Shown piece after piece: positions 56,423-64,000 of a DNA stretch of 64,000 nt (positions are counted from its first letter, which is position 1; each line of letters starts with the position of its first letter). The DNA comes from Clostridiales bacterium (GTDB lineage Bacteria; Bacillota; Clostridia; Christensenellales; Borkfalkiaceae), in contig DPQQ01000005.1 in NCBI GenBank assembly GCA_003538975.1, positions 4,939 through 68,938 of the forward strand, read 5' to 3'. Under the pieces are notes generated by a model that saw only the letters and a program-made list of their open reading frames with translations, was not told where the DNA came from and ran no database searches. Position numbers and translations under genes: made by a program.

Positions 56423-56511
56423 CTCTTACCCTTCTCCTGCCTTCCGCATACCTTTTCAGGTACTTTGCAAGTTTTACGGACTTTTTTTGAACAAGTCCGT
56501 TTTAAGCTTAT

Positions 56512-59500
56512 TTATTTTCCTTCGTACTCGTAATTTCTGTTTACGACTTTAACTTCGAGTTCTCTTAAAATAACCGCTTTTACGATTCCTTCGTTATTTT
56601 CGTCGAGAGTGAATAAACATACGGCTAACTTTAAATCGCCTTTCTTACCATCCGAATTAACGGATCTGTACAGAACGTAAGCACAGTTTTTGCAGTAAAC
56701 AGATGCGTATCCGGCCAATTCGCCGTCCTCATTGTAAACTTCAAAATCGCCGTATTCTACTTCGTTTTCGAAAGTCGTGATTTCGATATAACCGCAATCC
56801 GAACAGTAATTACCGAAAATAACGTGTTTGCAATCGGTATCGTCGCCTGCGGTAAGTTCTACTCCGCACTGATAATTCATGTGGTAGTTATAAGTTTCAG
56901 AACTTAACTCACACTCGCATATCGAGCAGAGATGAGAAACTTTTACGCCGTCGGTGCAATATTTGCCTTCTAAAGTTACTTTGTCTTTAACATCGCCGAA
57001 ATGTTTGTATTCCGTATGAGTTTCGGCTTCGCCGCAAATCAGACACCTTCTCGTTACTTCTACCCCGTCTTCGCAAGTCTTGCCGAGAAGTTTATATTCT
57101 GGAGCGGAATCTCCGAAATAATGCCCATAATAAGTTTCGGTTCTTTCTCTGCCGCATTTATTGCATCTGTAGGTTAATATGTAACCTTCACCCTTTCCGT
57201 TGTCGTCGTTAAACGTTTCGCGATTAACAACCTCTTCGTTATGAGATTCGTAACTATAAACGCTTGATTTTTCGCCGTAAGTTTTTAGTACGGTAACGGC
57301 GTTTGTTTCTTCGTCGATGCTTATTGCGACAAAAGTATACGCTCTTCTTTCGGTGTATAAGCAATTTTCGTCCGAAGATTCGTAAGTAAGTATGTAGCCG
57401 ATTTTACATTCGGAGCAGTACTTCAATTCTTTATTTACGAGTTCTCCGTTAAGAATATATTCGCCGCACCAATTATCAAAACCTTCTATATTATTGATTT
57501 CACCGCCGCATAAGCAAGTATACCAATAATGTTCGTGTTTAGTTTCAGGTACGCCGATCGAAGTAAGATCCATTAAAGATTTTTCGATATAATGTTCGTA
57601 TCTCGTTTCGCCGTTAAAGGTAGCGCCGCATTCGTCGCAACGATAGATATAATGCCAGCCGTCTTCGCAAGAGTCGGATCCGGCGTTAAGAGCTTTGCCG
57701 ACTTCGACATACATTTTATGTCCTCTTTCATAGCTGTCTAGAATTTCGCCGCATATTTCGCACTTCGTTACTATTCTGTAACAAACGTCGTTCGATCCGA
57801 CGATTTCTCTGTTTTCTTTGTCATATCTGTGACCATGGCTTTCTCTCTTGTCTATAACTTTGCCGCAATCGCTGCAAGTTCTGATAACGTAATAGCCTTC
57901 TTCGCAGGTCTTGCCGATGAGCTCGTAGCTTTCGCTTACCGAGCCATGTCTTTCGTAGGTATAAGGTTCGCCGACCTTTACGCCGTAATTAGTTTTAAGA
58001 ACGGGATAAGCCTTTTCGGCAAACTTTTCGTACTGCTCGGTTCCGAGAGTATCTTTAACGCTTTCCCACATATGCAAAGCTTCTCTGTATTCGTTAAGCG
58101 CTGCGGAATAGCTGTCTGCCCTATTTTGAGCTTCGGCGTAGCGATATCTCGCTTCTTCAAGACGCCACGAGAAATCGTCATTACCGTCGTATGTGCCGTT
58201 TTCGATTTCCTTATTGATCTCGCTGACCTTAGCTTCGAGCAATCTGATAAGGGTTTCGTAAACTTCTTTATAATCTTCCATGCCGATTTCGGTCTCGTAA
58301 ACGAGCTGCATGAGTTTATAAGTCGGTGTTACGATATAAGTACATTTTTCGGCGCCCGGTTTTACGTCCGCGGTAAGAACAAAGCCTAAATCGCACTCGC
58401 GGCAAATGTATACGTCTCCGGAGACAAAAGTCTTTGTTCCGTCTTCGCCCTTTTTATAATATCCGTTGATACTCTCAAACGAGCTGGTATATCCGCCGTA
58501 GCTCTTGCCGCATACGCAGGTACGTGTTCCCATGGTGTGCTTATGATCCGCTTCGGGAAGTCCGGTAGTGTCAAACGCGTCGTTCTGATAAAGATATACG
58601 TGCCAGCTGTCTTTTGCTCTTTCGATATAAATTACCTGATTGCAGTCCGTACATGTATAAGTTACCGTTACGCCCGTCGTACAGTTCGGGTTTTCCGGAT
58701 CGTCGAATACTACTTCGCTCGTTACATGTTTGTGTCCCGTTCTGTAATACTTAACGAACACTTCGCCGCAGTCGGCGCATTTATAAGACTTCCAGCCCCA
58801 TTCCGCACAGTTTGCGGGAGTGTGCGAATCGTCTTTTACGAGTACGTCGTTGTGGCAGATTCTGTAATCGTTTGAAGATTGTTCCGTTACGTAAGAACCG
58901 TTATCCGCGTTTACCGTAAACGAAGGGAAGTAACTATAGCCGTTATAATAGAAGTTATTGTAATTATAGAACTTGCTGTTGTTTCTTACGGTATCCGATA
59001 CATCGCTTATTCTCATGCGAATTTCGGATTCGACTTTCTTTCTGTTTTCGTCGGTTATTTCGGTACCGCTGCCCGAAGTCATCATTGCAATGATGCTCTG
59101 AGCTATGTTATCAGCGGTATCTTCGTATTCGAGAACACTCATAAGCTCTCTCATCGAAGCGGTATAAACAATATCCGAAGGTCTGTTATTGGCTGTATCG
59201 TCCACGCTCAAAGTTACAACAAGATTGTAGTAATATTCATTATTATTGTTGTTTCCAGAGTTGCTGCCGAAAGCAAAGATCGGACCGGAAGACGAAGTAT
59301 TGAGCGATACCGAATATTTGTTGCCGCAGGTCTTTTTGAACGAATACATATATCCGCCGACGCCGCTGCCGAAATAAAGTTTGTCGGTAAGTTCGTTTTC
59401 AGAAACCCTTCTGAACGAAATATTGAGCTTTTCGCCGTACTGTTTGTAAAGTTCGGCGTACTTTTCAGCCCCGTATTCCGCGCCGCAGCGGCTCATCGCT

Positions 59501-62500
59501 TCGAGAAGAACAAGAAGGCTCGTTTCGTCTTTGAAGTAACCCGCGTCTAAGTTTTCTTCTTTATAATACGTTTTTTCGACGTAATCGACGTAGCCCTGCT
59601 GATTATAAACGATTTCGTATTCGCTGCCCTTAAAATAATCTTTTATGACGTCCGTTATAAGCGAGCTTACCTTTTCGGATTCGGATACGACTTCTTTAAG
59701 GAATGCGGCGTAATCCTGAGTAATTTCTTTACCTTTTACAACGCTTATTTTGCCCGTTATGCTCGTGATTCCTGCGTTTCTTAAAGATTGTTCCGGAATG
59801 AAGTTCGCAAGATTTATCGAAGTGTCTACGTCCGCTTTTACAAATTCGCCCGTACCGTTAAGAGTAAACGAAACGTTTACCATAGAAGTAAGCACGTCGA
59901 TCATCTGATTCGCCGTAGAAAGATAATTTTTCTTCATTTCGGCGAGCTGATCCGCTTCGGGGCGCTGTCCTTTAAAGTTGAGTATTATTTCGACAATACC
60001 CATTTCCGCGCCGCTTCTTAAGCCGTTTATTATATCGTCCGAAGTCATTTTCGTCTCGGCCGGCTGTTCGGTAGTTTCGTCTGCGCATTCGTCCGCAGGA
60101 TATTTTTCCGTCTTTTCTTCGTTATCTTTGCCTTCGTTTCCGCCCGTTACGTCTCCTTCGCTGTCAGAACCGCCGCCGGAGCCGCCGTTTCCGCTGCTTG
60201 CCATCATATTGATAACGTCTACTAAAGTCATCGACCTGAAGTCTTCCGATTCGAGCTGTTCCAGAAGCTCTGCGGTAGTCATCGTCATCTGACCTTTTGT
60301 AGCCATATTGGAAATAATCGCTACGATGTCCGCCTGCGCTTCCTGACCTTCGGGTACGAATTTTGCGAGCAATCCGTTTACGCTCGTAAGAGCCGCTTTT
60401 ATGTTAATGCCCTTTTCCTTTGCGTTTTCGAGCATTTCGCCGAAAGGCATATCAAGGAGTTTTTTAAGTTTCTCTGTAAAGGTTTCAAACGAGCCTTCGC
60501 CTGCAAAATATTCGAACACGTCTTTTACGGAGCCGTTTATCAATACTTCGGCAACCGCTTTAAGTTTATCCGCGTCGAGAGTGTAAACGGCGTTGCCTTC
60601 GGCTTCCGACGAAGTAAACAAGTTGTTTACAAACGTTTCTATAACGGAATTTATTGCGGAATCGTTAAGGTCTATAACGTTTTCTATCGCGGGGATAAGT
60701 TCCGCCTTCATCCACTTTACGGTTTCCGGGAGAACGCCGTTCATCATCTGATAAACGCCCGATCCCACCATCGAAGAGAGCGGAATTACCTGATTCATGC
60801 CGTTTACTTTGAACCATTCGGTCTTGCCGAGATAATCGCTCGTCGAAGACGACGATATCATCGGGATATCGGCTTTAAGATAGAAGTTTTCGCTGTCGAT
60901 AGCGAGAGTCGCTTCAAACCTGAACGTATCTTTGGGTAAATCTTTCGTGGTATAGTAACCTACGCCGTAGCCGTACACGCTGACTTCGCCGTCCGCAGAT
61001 ACGCCTATGTAAAGTTCCGCAAAGTTCATGAAGAATTTGCTGTCAAGCGAAAGATCCGAAAAATCCCACATTTCCATTTCGACGTTATTGAATTTTACGG
61101 TGAGTTCGCCGCCTAAAAGACTCTTTAACGTTTCGGTAAATCCGGTCTGAATTTTGTCTGTGATATGTTTGCCGCATACTTTGCAGTTTCCGTCGCCGCC
61201 GACCTTATGTCCCTTTGCGGGAATGGTTTCTACAACAGAATCGCCGCATACCGAGCATACCTTTACGGTGTAACCCGCGGTTTCGCAAGTTGCGGGTTCG
61301 GTTTCGGTTACAAGATAATCGTGTCCGAAGGATTTACACTTTTCTGCCGCCGTGGTCTTAGCCACAACGTAATAGGAAAAGTGAGTCGTCGTAAACGTAA
61401 CCTTGCCTTCCGAATAAGTAGCTTTTATAGATTCGACGGTGCCGTCGTCGGCTATCCACCATACGACTATGTTATCCGGATCTTCGCCGGGAGCGAGCGT
61501 ATGATCGATAGTTATCGTAACGCTTCCTTCGAATTTGGTAACGCTTTCGCCTCCCGCGGTCATGGTGAAGTTATAAATTTTGGATTCGCCTATCTTTTCT
61601 TTAAGTTCTTCCGTGAGCTTCGGGAGTTCTTCTTTATTATAGCTCTTTGCGGAAAGCGTGATGTCTCCGTTCAAGCCGTTTCTCGTATTCTGATCGAGCG
61701 AAATTATGGTAGTGGTCGACTTTTCGTTCTCGGTTTCTATAATTCTGATTTCGCTTACTTCGTTTTTGGACTCCGCTTTTACGGTAGCGGTATATGCTCC
61801 GTCTTCGTCCTTCGTCGTTACCGAAGTCTGCGTTTTCGTTGCGCCGCAAGTCGTGCAGGAGTATACGACGTATCCCTTTTCGTTAACCGTTCCTTCGTCC
61901 CAGCTGTGGGCTTCGGGATCGGAGTAAGAATAATTTTCGCCGTAAACTGCGTCGCAGTTTTTACAGATTTTATGTTTTAAGCCTTCTTCCGCACAGGTGG
62001 CCGCTTTTACGATTTCTTCGCGGTATTCGTGCTTATATATGGTCGAAGTCTTGCTGTCGATCTTGTCGCAGCGCGAGCATTTCGCGGTGAGAATTACGGT
62101 GTATTCGCAAGCGTTTCCGGTAGCGACTTCGGAAGATTTTTCATACTTGCCGAAATTGTGACCGAGAGCGTGAATAACTTCTTTTTCTTCCGCGTAATCG
62201 CAATTTACGCACTTTTTATAAGATTTGTAACCGTCTTCTTCGCATGTGGCGGCTTTGCCTTCCATAACGGTGAGTTCGTGTCCGGCTTTTTGGGTAACTA
62301 CCGTCTTTTCGTCAGAAACTATGCCGTCCTCAAATGCTATTGCTACTGCATATTTAGTAATTTCGTCCTGCGTGCAGGTCTTTTCCTGTACAACAATTTT
62401 GGTTACGGTAGCATTTACGGTAAGAACGTGGCTTTCGTCGTTCGAACAAACTCTCGTAGCCGTACATGCGGTATAGTCCGTACTCCAGACGTAAGTTGCT

Positions 62501-63903
62501 TCGCCGTAGTTATGACCGAGCTTGGGGATAGCGTTTCCGCCGACGGTGTAGTCGCAGTTATCGCACTTGTCGTAAGCTTCTCTGCCTTCCTTTTCGCAAG
62601 TTGCGGGAATAGCTTCGTAATGAGTAAGCTTATGACCTTTTTTGGAAACGGCAACGGTAATTTCGGGTGCAGGAACGCCGTTTTCGAACGTTGCGGTGAT
62701 TTTTATTTCTCCGTCTTCGGTGCAGGTCGCTTCTTTAATTACTTTTTTGCTAACCGTTCCGTTTACGGTAAAGTTATGCGACGCGTCGTTTTTGCAGACG
62801 ACGTTTACCGAACAAGCGGTGTAATCGGCGTTCCAGACCACGTCGCTGTAATCATAATCGTGTCCGAGAACGGGTATCTCTTCATAACCTTCGGTATAGT
62901 CGCAATTTTTACATTTTTTATACGCCTTGTAACCGGTTTCGGTACAGGTTGCGGCTTTGCCGGAAACGTCTGTAAGATCGTGTCCCGCTTTCTTTGTCGT
63001 TACCGTCTTTTCGGTCGGAGCGAAGCCGCTTTCGAACGTAGCGGTATATTTAGTGAGTTCGTCCTGCGTACAAGTTTTTTCCTGTACGACGGTTTTGGTT
63101 ATCGTTCCGTTTGCGGTGAGAACGTGCTTTGCGTCTCTCGAACAAACCTTTTCCGCCTTACAAACGGTATAATCGGCGTTCCAGACGTAAGCTACTCCGC
63201 CGTAGTTATGACCGAGCGCGGGCAATTCTTCATAGTCTTCGGTATAATCGCAGTTTGCGCACTTTACGTAAGCTTTGTAACCGGGCTCTTCGCAAGTCGC
63301 GGCTTTTGCGGGTACGTTCACGAGTTCGTGACCACCCGTCTTTGTAGTTACGATTTTTTCATCCGAGCCGAGTTCGCCGGTGAAAGTTGCCGTATACTTT
63401 GTAAGTTCGTCCTGCGTGCAGGTCTTTTGCTGTACGACGGTAGCTGTAACGGTTACGCTTTCGGTATCGACGTGAGAATTATCTCTGCCGCAGACTCTCG
63501 TCGCGACGCACGTCGAATAATCTTTACTCCAGGCGTAAGTCGCTTCGCCGTAATTATGACCGAGAGCGGGAATTGCTTCATACCCCTCGGTATAATCGCA
63601 TACGGAACATTTGTCGTAAGCTTTGTAACCGGCTTCGTCGCATGTCGCCGCCTTTTCTTCGACGTGAACGATCGTATGCGCGATTTTTGCGATCGGCATA
63701 GTTTCTTCGTTGTTGCATCTCGAGCAAACTCTCTTTTGTTCGCCTTCCTTCGAACAGGTTGCGGGAACGGTTATTTTCCATTCGCCGTAGAGATGCTCGC
63801 ATTCCGCCGCGCCGTCGCCGAAGTTACACGCGGCAAAAAGCATCGAAGCCGACGCGAGTACGGCGAAAAGAACGCAGAGAATCAAACGCGCTTTTCTTTT
63901 CAT
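56512..63903 (-). CDS. Giant repeat-rich lipoprotein with CxxC/His modules
   Basis: This 2463-residue protein has a lipoprotein signal peptide (lipobox LFAAC, Cys26), so it should be anchored outside the membrane. After it come four full 116-118-residue tandem repeats and a partial fifth (about residues 84-595), each built of a CxxC ribbon with a conserved His (KAATC, then KCxxCDYTE, LGHNY) and a beta-rich segment with TCTQDELTKYTATF. A beta domain ending TTTHFSYYVVAK follows (about 680-820), then a helical domain (about 930-1700) with a Gly/Ser/Glu linker near 1240. The C-terminus (about 1750-2450) holds about ten more CxxC/His modules. GGAGGAAG precedes the ATG. No catalytic motif or LPXTG anchor is seen. 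Role unknown. Confidence 0.88.
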   Translation of the reverse strand: MKRKARLILCVLFAVLASASMLFAACNFGDGAAECEHLYGEWKITVPATCSKEGEQKRVCSRCNNEETMPIAKIAHTIVHVEEKAATCDEAGYKAYDKCSVCDYTEGYEAIPALGHNYGEATYAWSKDYSTCVATRVCGRDNSHVDTESVTVTATVVQQKTCTQDELTKYTATFTGELGSDEKIVTTKTGGHELVNVPAKAATCEEPGYKAYVKCANCDYTEDYEELPALGHNYGGVAYVWNADYTVCKAEKVCSRDAKHVLTANGTITKTVVQEKTCTQDELTKYTATFESGFAPTEKTVTTKKAGHDLTDVSGKAATCTETGYKAYKKCKNCDYTEGYEEIPVLGHDYDYSDVVWNADYTACSVNVVCKNDASHNFTVNGTVSKKVIKEATCTEDGEIKITATFENGVPAPEITVAVSKKGHKLTHYEAIPATCEKEGREAYDKCDNCDYTVGGNAIPKLGHNYGEATYVWSTDYTACTATRVCSNDESHVLTVNATVTKIVVQEKTCTQDEITKYAVAIAFEDGIVSDEKTVVTQKAGHELTVMEGKAATCEEDGYKSYKKCVNCDYAEEKEVIHALGHNFGKYEKSSEVATGNACEYTVILTAKCSRCDKIDSKTSTIYKHEYREEIVKAATCAEEGLKHKICKNCDAVYGENYSYSDPEAHSWDEGTVNEKGYVVYSCTTCGATKTQTSVTTKDEDGAYTATVKAESKNEVSEIRIIETENEKSTTTIISLDQNTRNGLNGDITLSAKSYNKEELPKLTEELKEKIGESKIYNFTMTAGGESVTKFEGSVTITIDHTLAPGEDPDNIVVWWIADDGTVESIKATYSEGKVTFTTTHFSYYVVAKTTAAEKCKSFGHDYLVTETEPATCETAGYTVKVCSVCGDSVVETIPAKGHKVGGDGNCKVCGKHITDKIQTGFTETLKSLLGGELTVKFNNVEMEMWDFSDLSLDSKFFMNFAELYIGVSADGEVSVYGYGVGYYTTKDLPKDTFRFEATLAIDSENFYLKADIPMISSSSTSDYLGKTEWFKVNGMNQVIPLSSMVGSGVYQMMNGVLPETVKWMKAELIPAIENVIDLNDSAINSVIETFVNNLFTSSEAEGNAVYTLDADKLKAVAEVLINGSVKDVFEYFAGEGSFETFTEKLKKLLDMPFGEMLENAKEKGINIKAALTSVNGLLAKFVPEGQEAQADIVAIISNMATKGQMTMTTAELLEQLESEDFRSMTLVDVINMMASSGNGGSGGGSDSEGDVTGGNEGKDNEEKTEKYPADECADETTEQPAETKMTSDDIINGLRSGAEMGIVEIILNFKGQRPEADQLAEMKKNYLSTANQMIDVLTSMVNVSFTLNGTGEFVKADVDTSINLANFIPEQSLRNAGITSITGKISVVKGKEITQDYAAFLKEVVSESEKVSSLITDVIKDYFKGSEYEIVYNQQGYVDYVEKTYYKEENLDAGYFKDETSLLVLLEAMSRCGAEYGAEKYAELYKQYGEKLNISFRRVSENELTDKLYFGSGVGGYMYSFKKTCGNKYSVSLNTSSSGPIFAFGSNSGNNNNNEYYYNLVVTLSVDDTANNRPSDIVYTASMRELMSVLEYEDTADNIAQSIIAMMTSGSGTEITDENRKKVESEIRMRISDVSDTVRNNSKFYNYNNFYYNGYSYFPSFTVNADNGSYVTEQSSNDYRICHNDVLVKDDSHTPANCAEWGWKSYKCADCGEVFVKYYRTGHKHVTSEVVFDDPENPNCTTGVTVTYTCTDCNQVIYIERAKDSWHVYLYQNDAFDTTGLPEADHKHTMGTRTCVCGKSYGGYTSSFESINGYYKKGEDGTKTFVSGDVYICRECDLGFVLTADVKPGAEKCTYIVTPTYKLMQLVYETEIGMEDYKEVYETLIRLLEAKVSEINKEIENGTYDGNDDFSWRLEEARYRYAEAQNRADSYSAALNEYREALHMWESVKDTLGTEQYEKFAEKAYPVLKTNYGVKVGEPYTYERHGSVSESYELIGKTCEEGYYVIRTCSDCGKVIDKRESHGHRYDKENREIVGSNDVCYRIVTKCEICGEILDSYERGHKMYVEVGKALNAGSDSCEDGWHYIYRCDECGATFNGETRYEHYIEKSLMDLTSIGVPETKHEHYWYTCLCGGEINNIEGFDNWCGEYILNGELVNKELKYCSECKIGYILTYESSDENCLYTERRAYTFVAISIDEETNAVTVLKTYGEKSSVYSYESHNEEVVNRETFNDDNGKGEGYILTYRCNKCGRERTETYYGHYFGDSAPEYKLLGKTCEDGVEVTRRCLICGEAETHTEYKHFGDVKDKVTLEGKYCTDGVKVSHLCSICECELSSETYNYHMNYQCGVELTAGDDTDCKHVIFGNYCSDCGYIEITTFENEVEYGDFEVYNEDGELAGYASVYCKNCAYVLYRSVNSDGKKGDLKLAVCLFTLDENNEGIVKAVILRELEVKVVNRNYEYEGK
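62120..63654 (-). repeat. Coding tandem repeat array, period about 348 bp
   Basis: The array lies inside the giant lipoprotein gene. Repeat starts are at about codons 84, 200, 316, 432 and 550. Units are 116, 116, 116 and 118 residues, and the last is partial. They differ at many positions, so the array is not recent, and long open frames on the opposite strand are a by-product of its codon use. Confidence 0.85.
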
Positions 63904-63932
63904 TTTACTTCCTCCATAAAAAATTTAATTTT

Positions 63933-63969
63933 AAGGTAATATCTCCGCAAATATCGAAGATATTACCTT
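63933..63969. other. Inverted repeat upstream of the giant lipoprotein gene
   Basis: AAGGTAATATC (63933-63943) and GATATTACCTT (63959-63969) form an eleven-base stem, with a run of T on the plus strand to 63974. On the minus strand it lies in the leader of the giant gene, so it might be a terminator for transcripts from outside the window or a leader structure. Confidence 0.6.
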
Positions 63970-64000
63970 TTTTTAACCTCTCATTTAAATCATACCCCCC

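Noticed and set aside
58879..59550. A 223-codon plus-strand frame inside the giant gene
   Set aside because: Antisense shadow with no ribosome site and no recognisable protein.
62120..63654. Possible CRISPR-like regular repeats
   Set aside because: The period is about 348 bases, the repeats encode protein and there are no unique spacers, so this is a coding tandem repeat.
62029..63939. A 636-codon open frame on the plus strand opposite the giant lipoprotein gene
   Set aside because: It lies antisense to the repeat array; the repeated codon pattern keeps the opposite frame open. It has no start signal, no family motif and a composition typical of shadow frames.

Overview
The window looks like the chromosome of an anaerobic, low-to-moderate GC Gram-positive bacterium of the Clostridia. 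The evidence is spoVG, a complete V-type ATPase operon, a flavodiiron protein (FprA), RsgI-like/ECF sigma regulation, lipoprotein signal peptides, AGGAGG-type ribosome sites and consensus sigma-A promoters. An uncultured gut lineage (for example Christensenellales/Borkfalkiaceae-like) is plausible, but that is inference only. No rRNA, tRNA or CRISPR array was found.

Layout. (1) 1-4050, minus strand: a tightly packed AT-rich gene set of unclear role, read from a phage-type (ArpU/RinA-like) regulator through a beta-helix protein, a small membrane protein, a thymidylate-kinase-like protein, a PF14907-type nucleotidyltransferase and a truncated unknown protein. (2) About 4297-4714: the shell of an IS200/IS605 insertion sequence whose tnpA is internally deleted. 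(3) 4910-9009: an ECF sigma factor with an RsgI-like membrane anti-sigma factor, a NERD protein and a CapD-like sugar dehydratase. (4) 9335-17923: nine-gene V-type ATPase operon in the order G/H-I-K-E-C-F-A-B-D, with conserved Na+-site residues in the K subunit. (5) 18295-37541: housekeeping and transport genes (a cytidylate-kinase-like gene, upp, spoVG, murC, MFS, MazF toxin, FAD oxidoreductase with AraC regulator, EamA transporter, flavodoxin-fold protein, FprA, PnuC, a membrane XRE regulator, a beta-helix lipoprotein and a MATE exporter), with many clear promoters and terminators. (6) 37577-56271: an apparently integrative, mobilizable element of about 18.7 kb. (7) 56512-63903: one giant repeat-rich lipoprotein gene.

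The element in (6) is bounded by a direct 8-bp repeat and carries two modules. The right-hand module is mobility: a sigma-like protein, a degenerate Mob/Pre-like protein, a small DNA-binding-type protein, TnpW and a TnpX-like large serine recombinase. The left-hand module is one nine-gene defence operon on the minus strand: an XRE regulator, HsdM, HsdS, HsdR, a YgjP metallopeptidase, a Hachiman pair (HamA nuclease and HamB helicase), RhuM, and a 508-residue helical protein I cannot assign. The last gene, the nesting of Hachiman in a type I restriction operon, and the giant 116-residue-repeat lipoprotein are the best candidates for something undescribed.

Regulatory signals of note: three genes (murC, a membrane XRE regulator, MATE) have consensus promoters whose -10 box lies 5-10 nt before the start codon, which predicts leaderless mRNAs. 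pnuC has a long structured leader ending in a terminator-like stem that matches no riboswitch class I recognise. All functional names come from motif reading; no database search was run.
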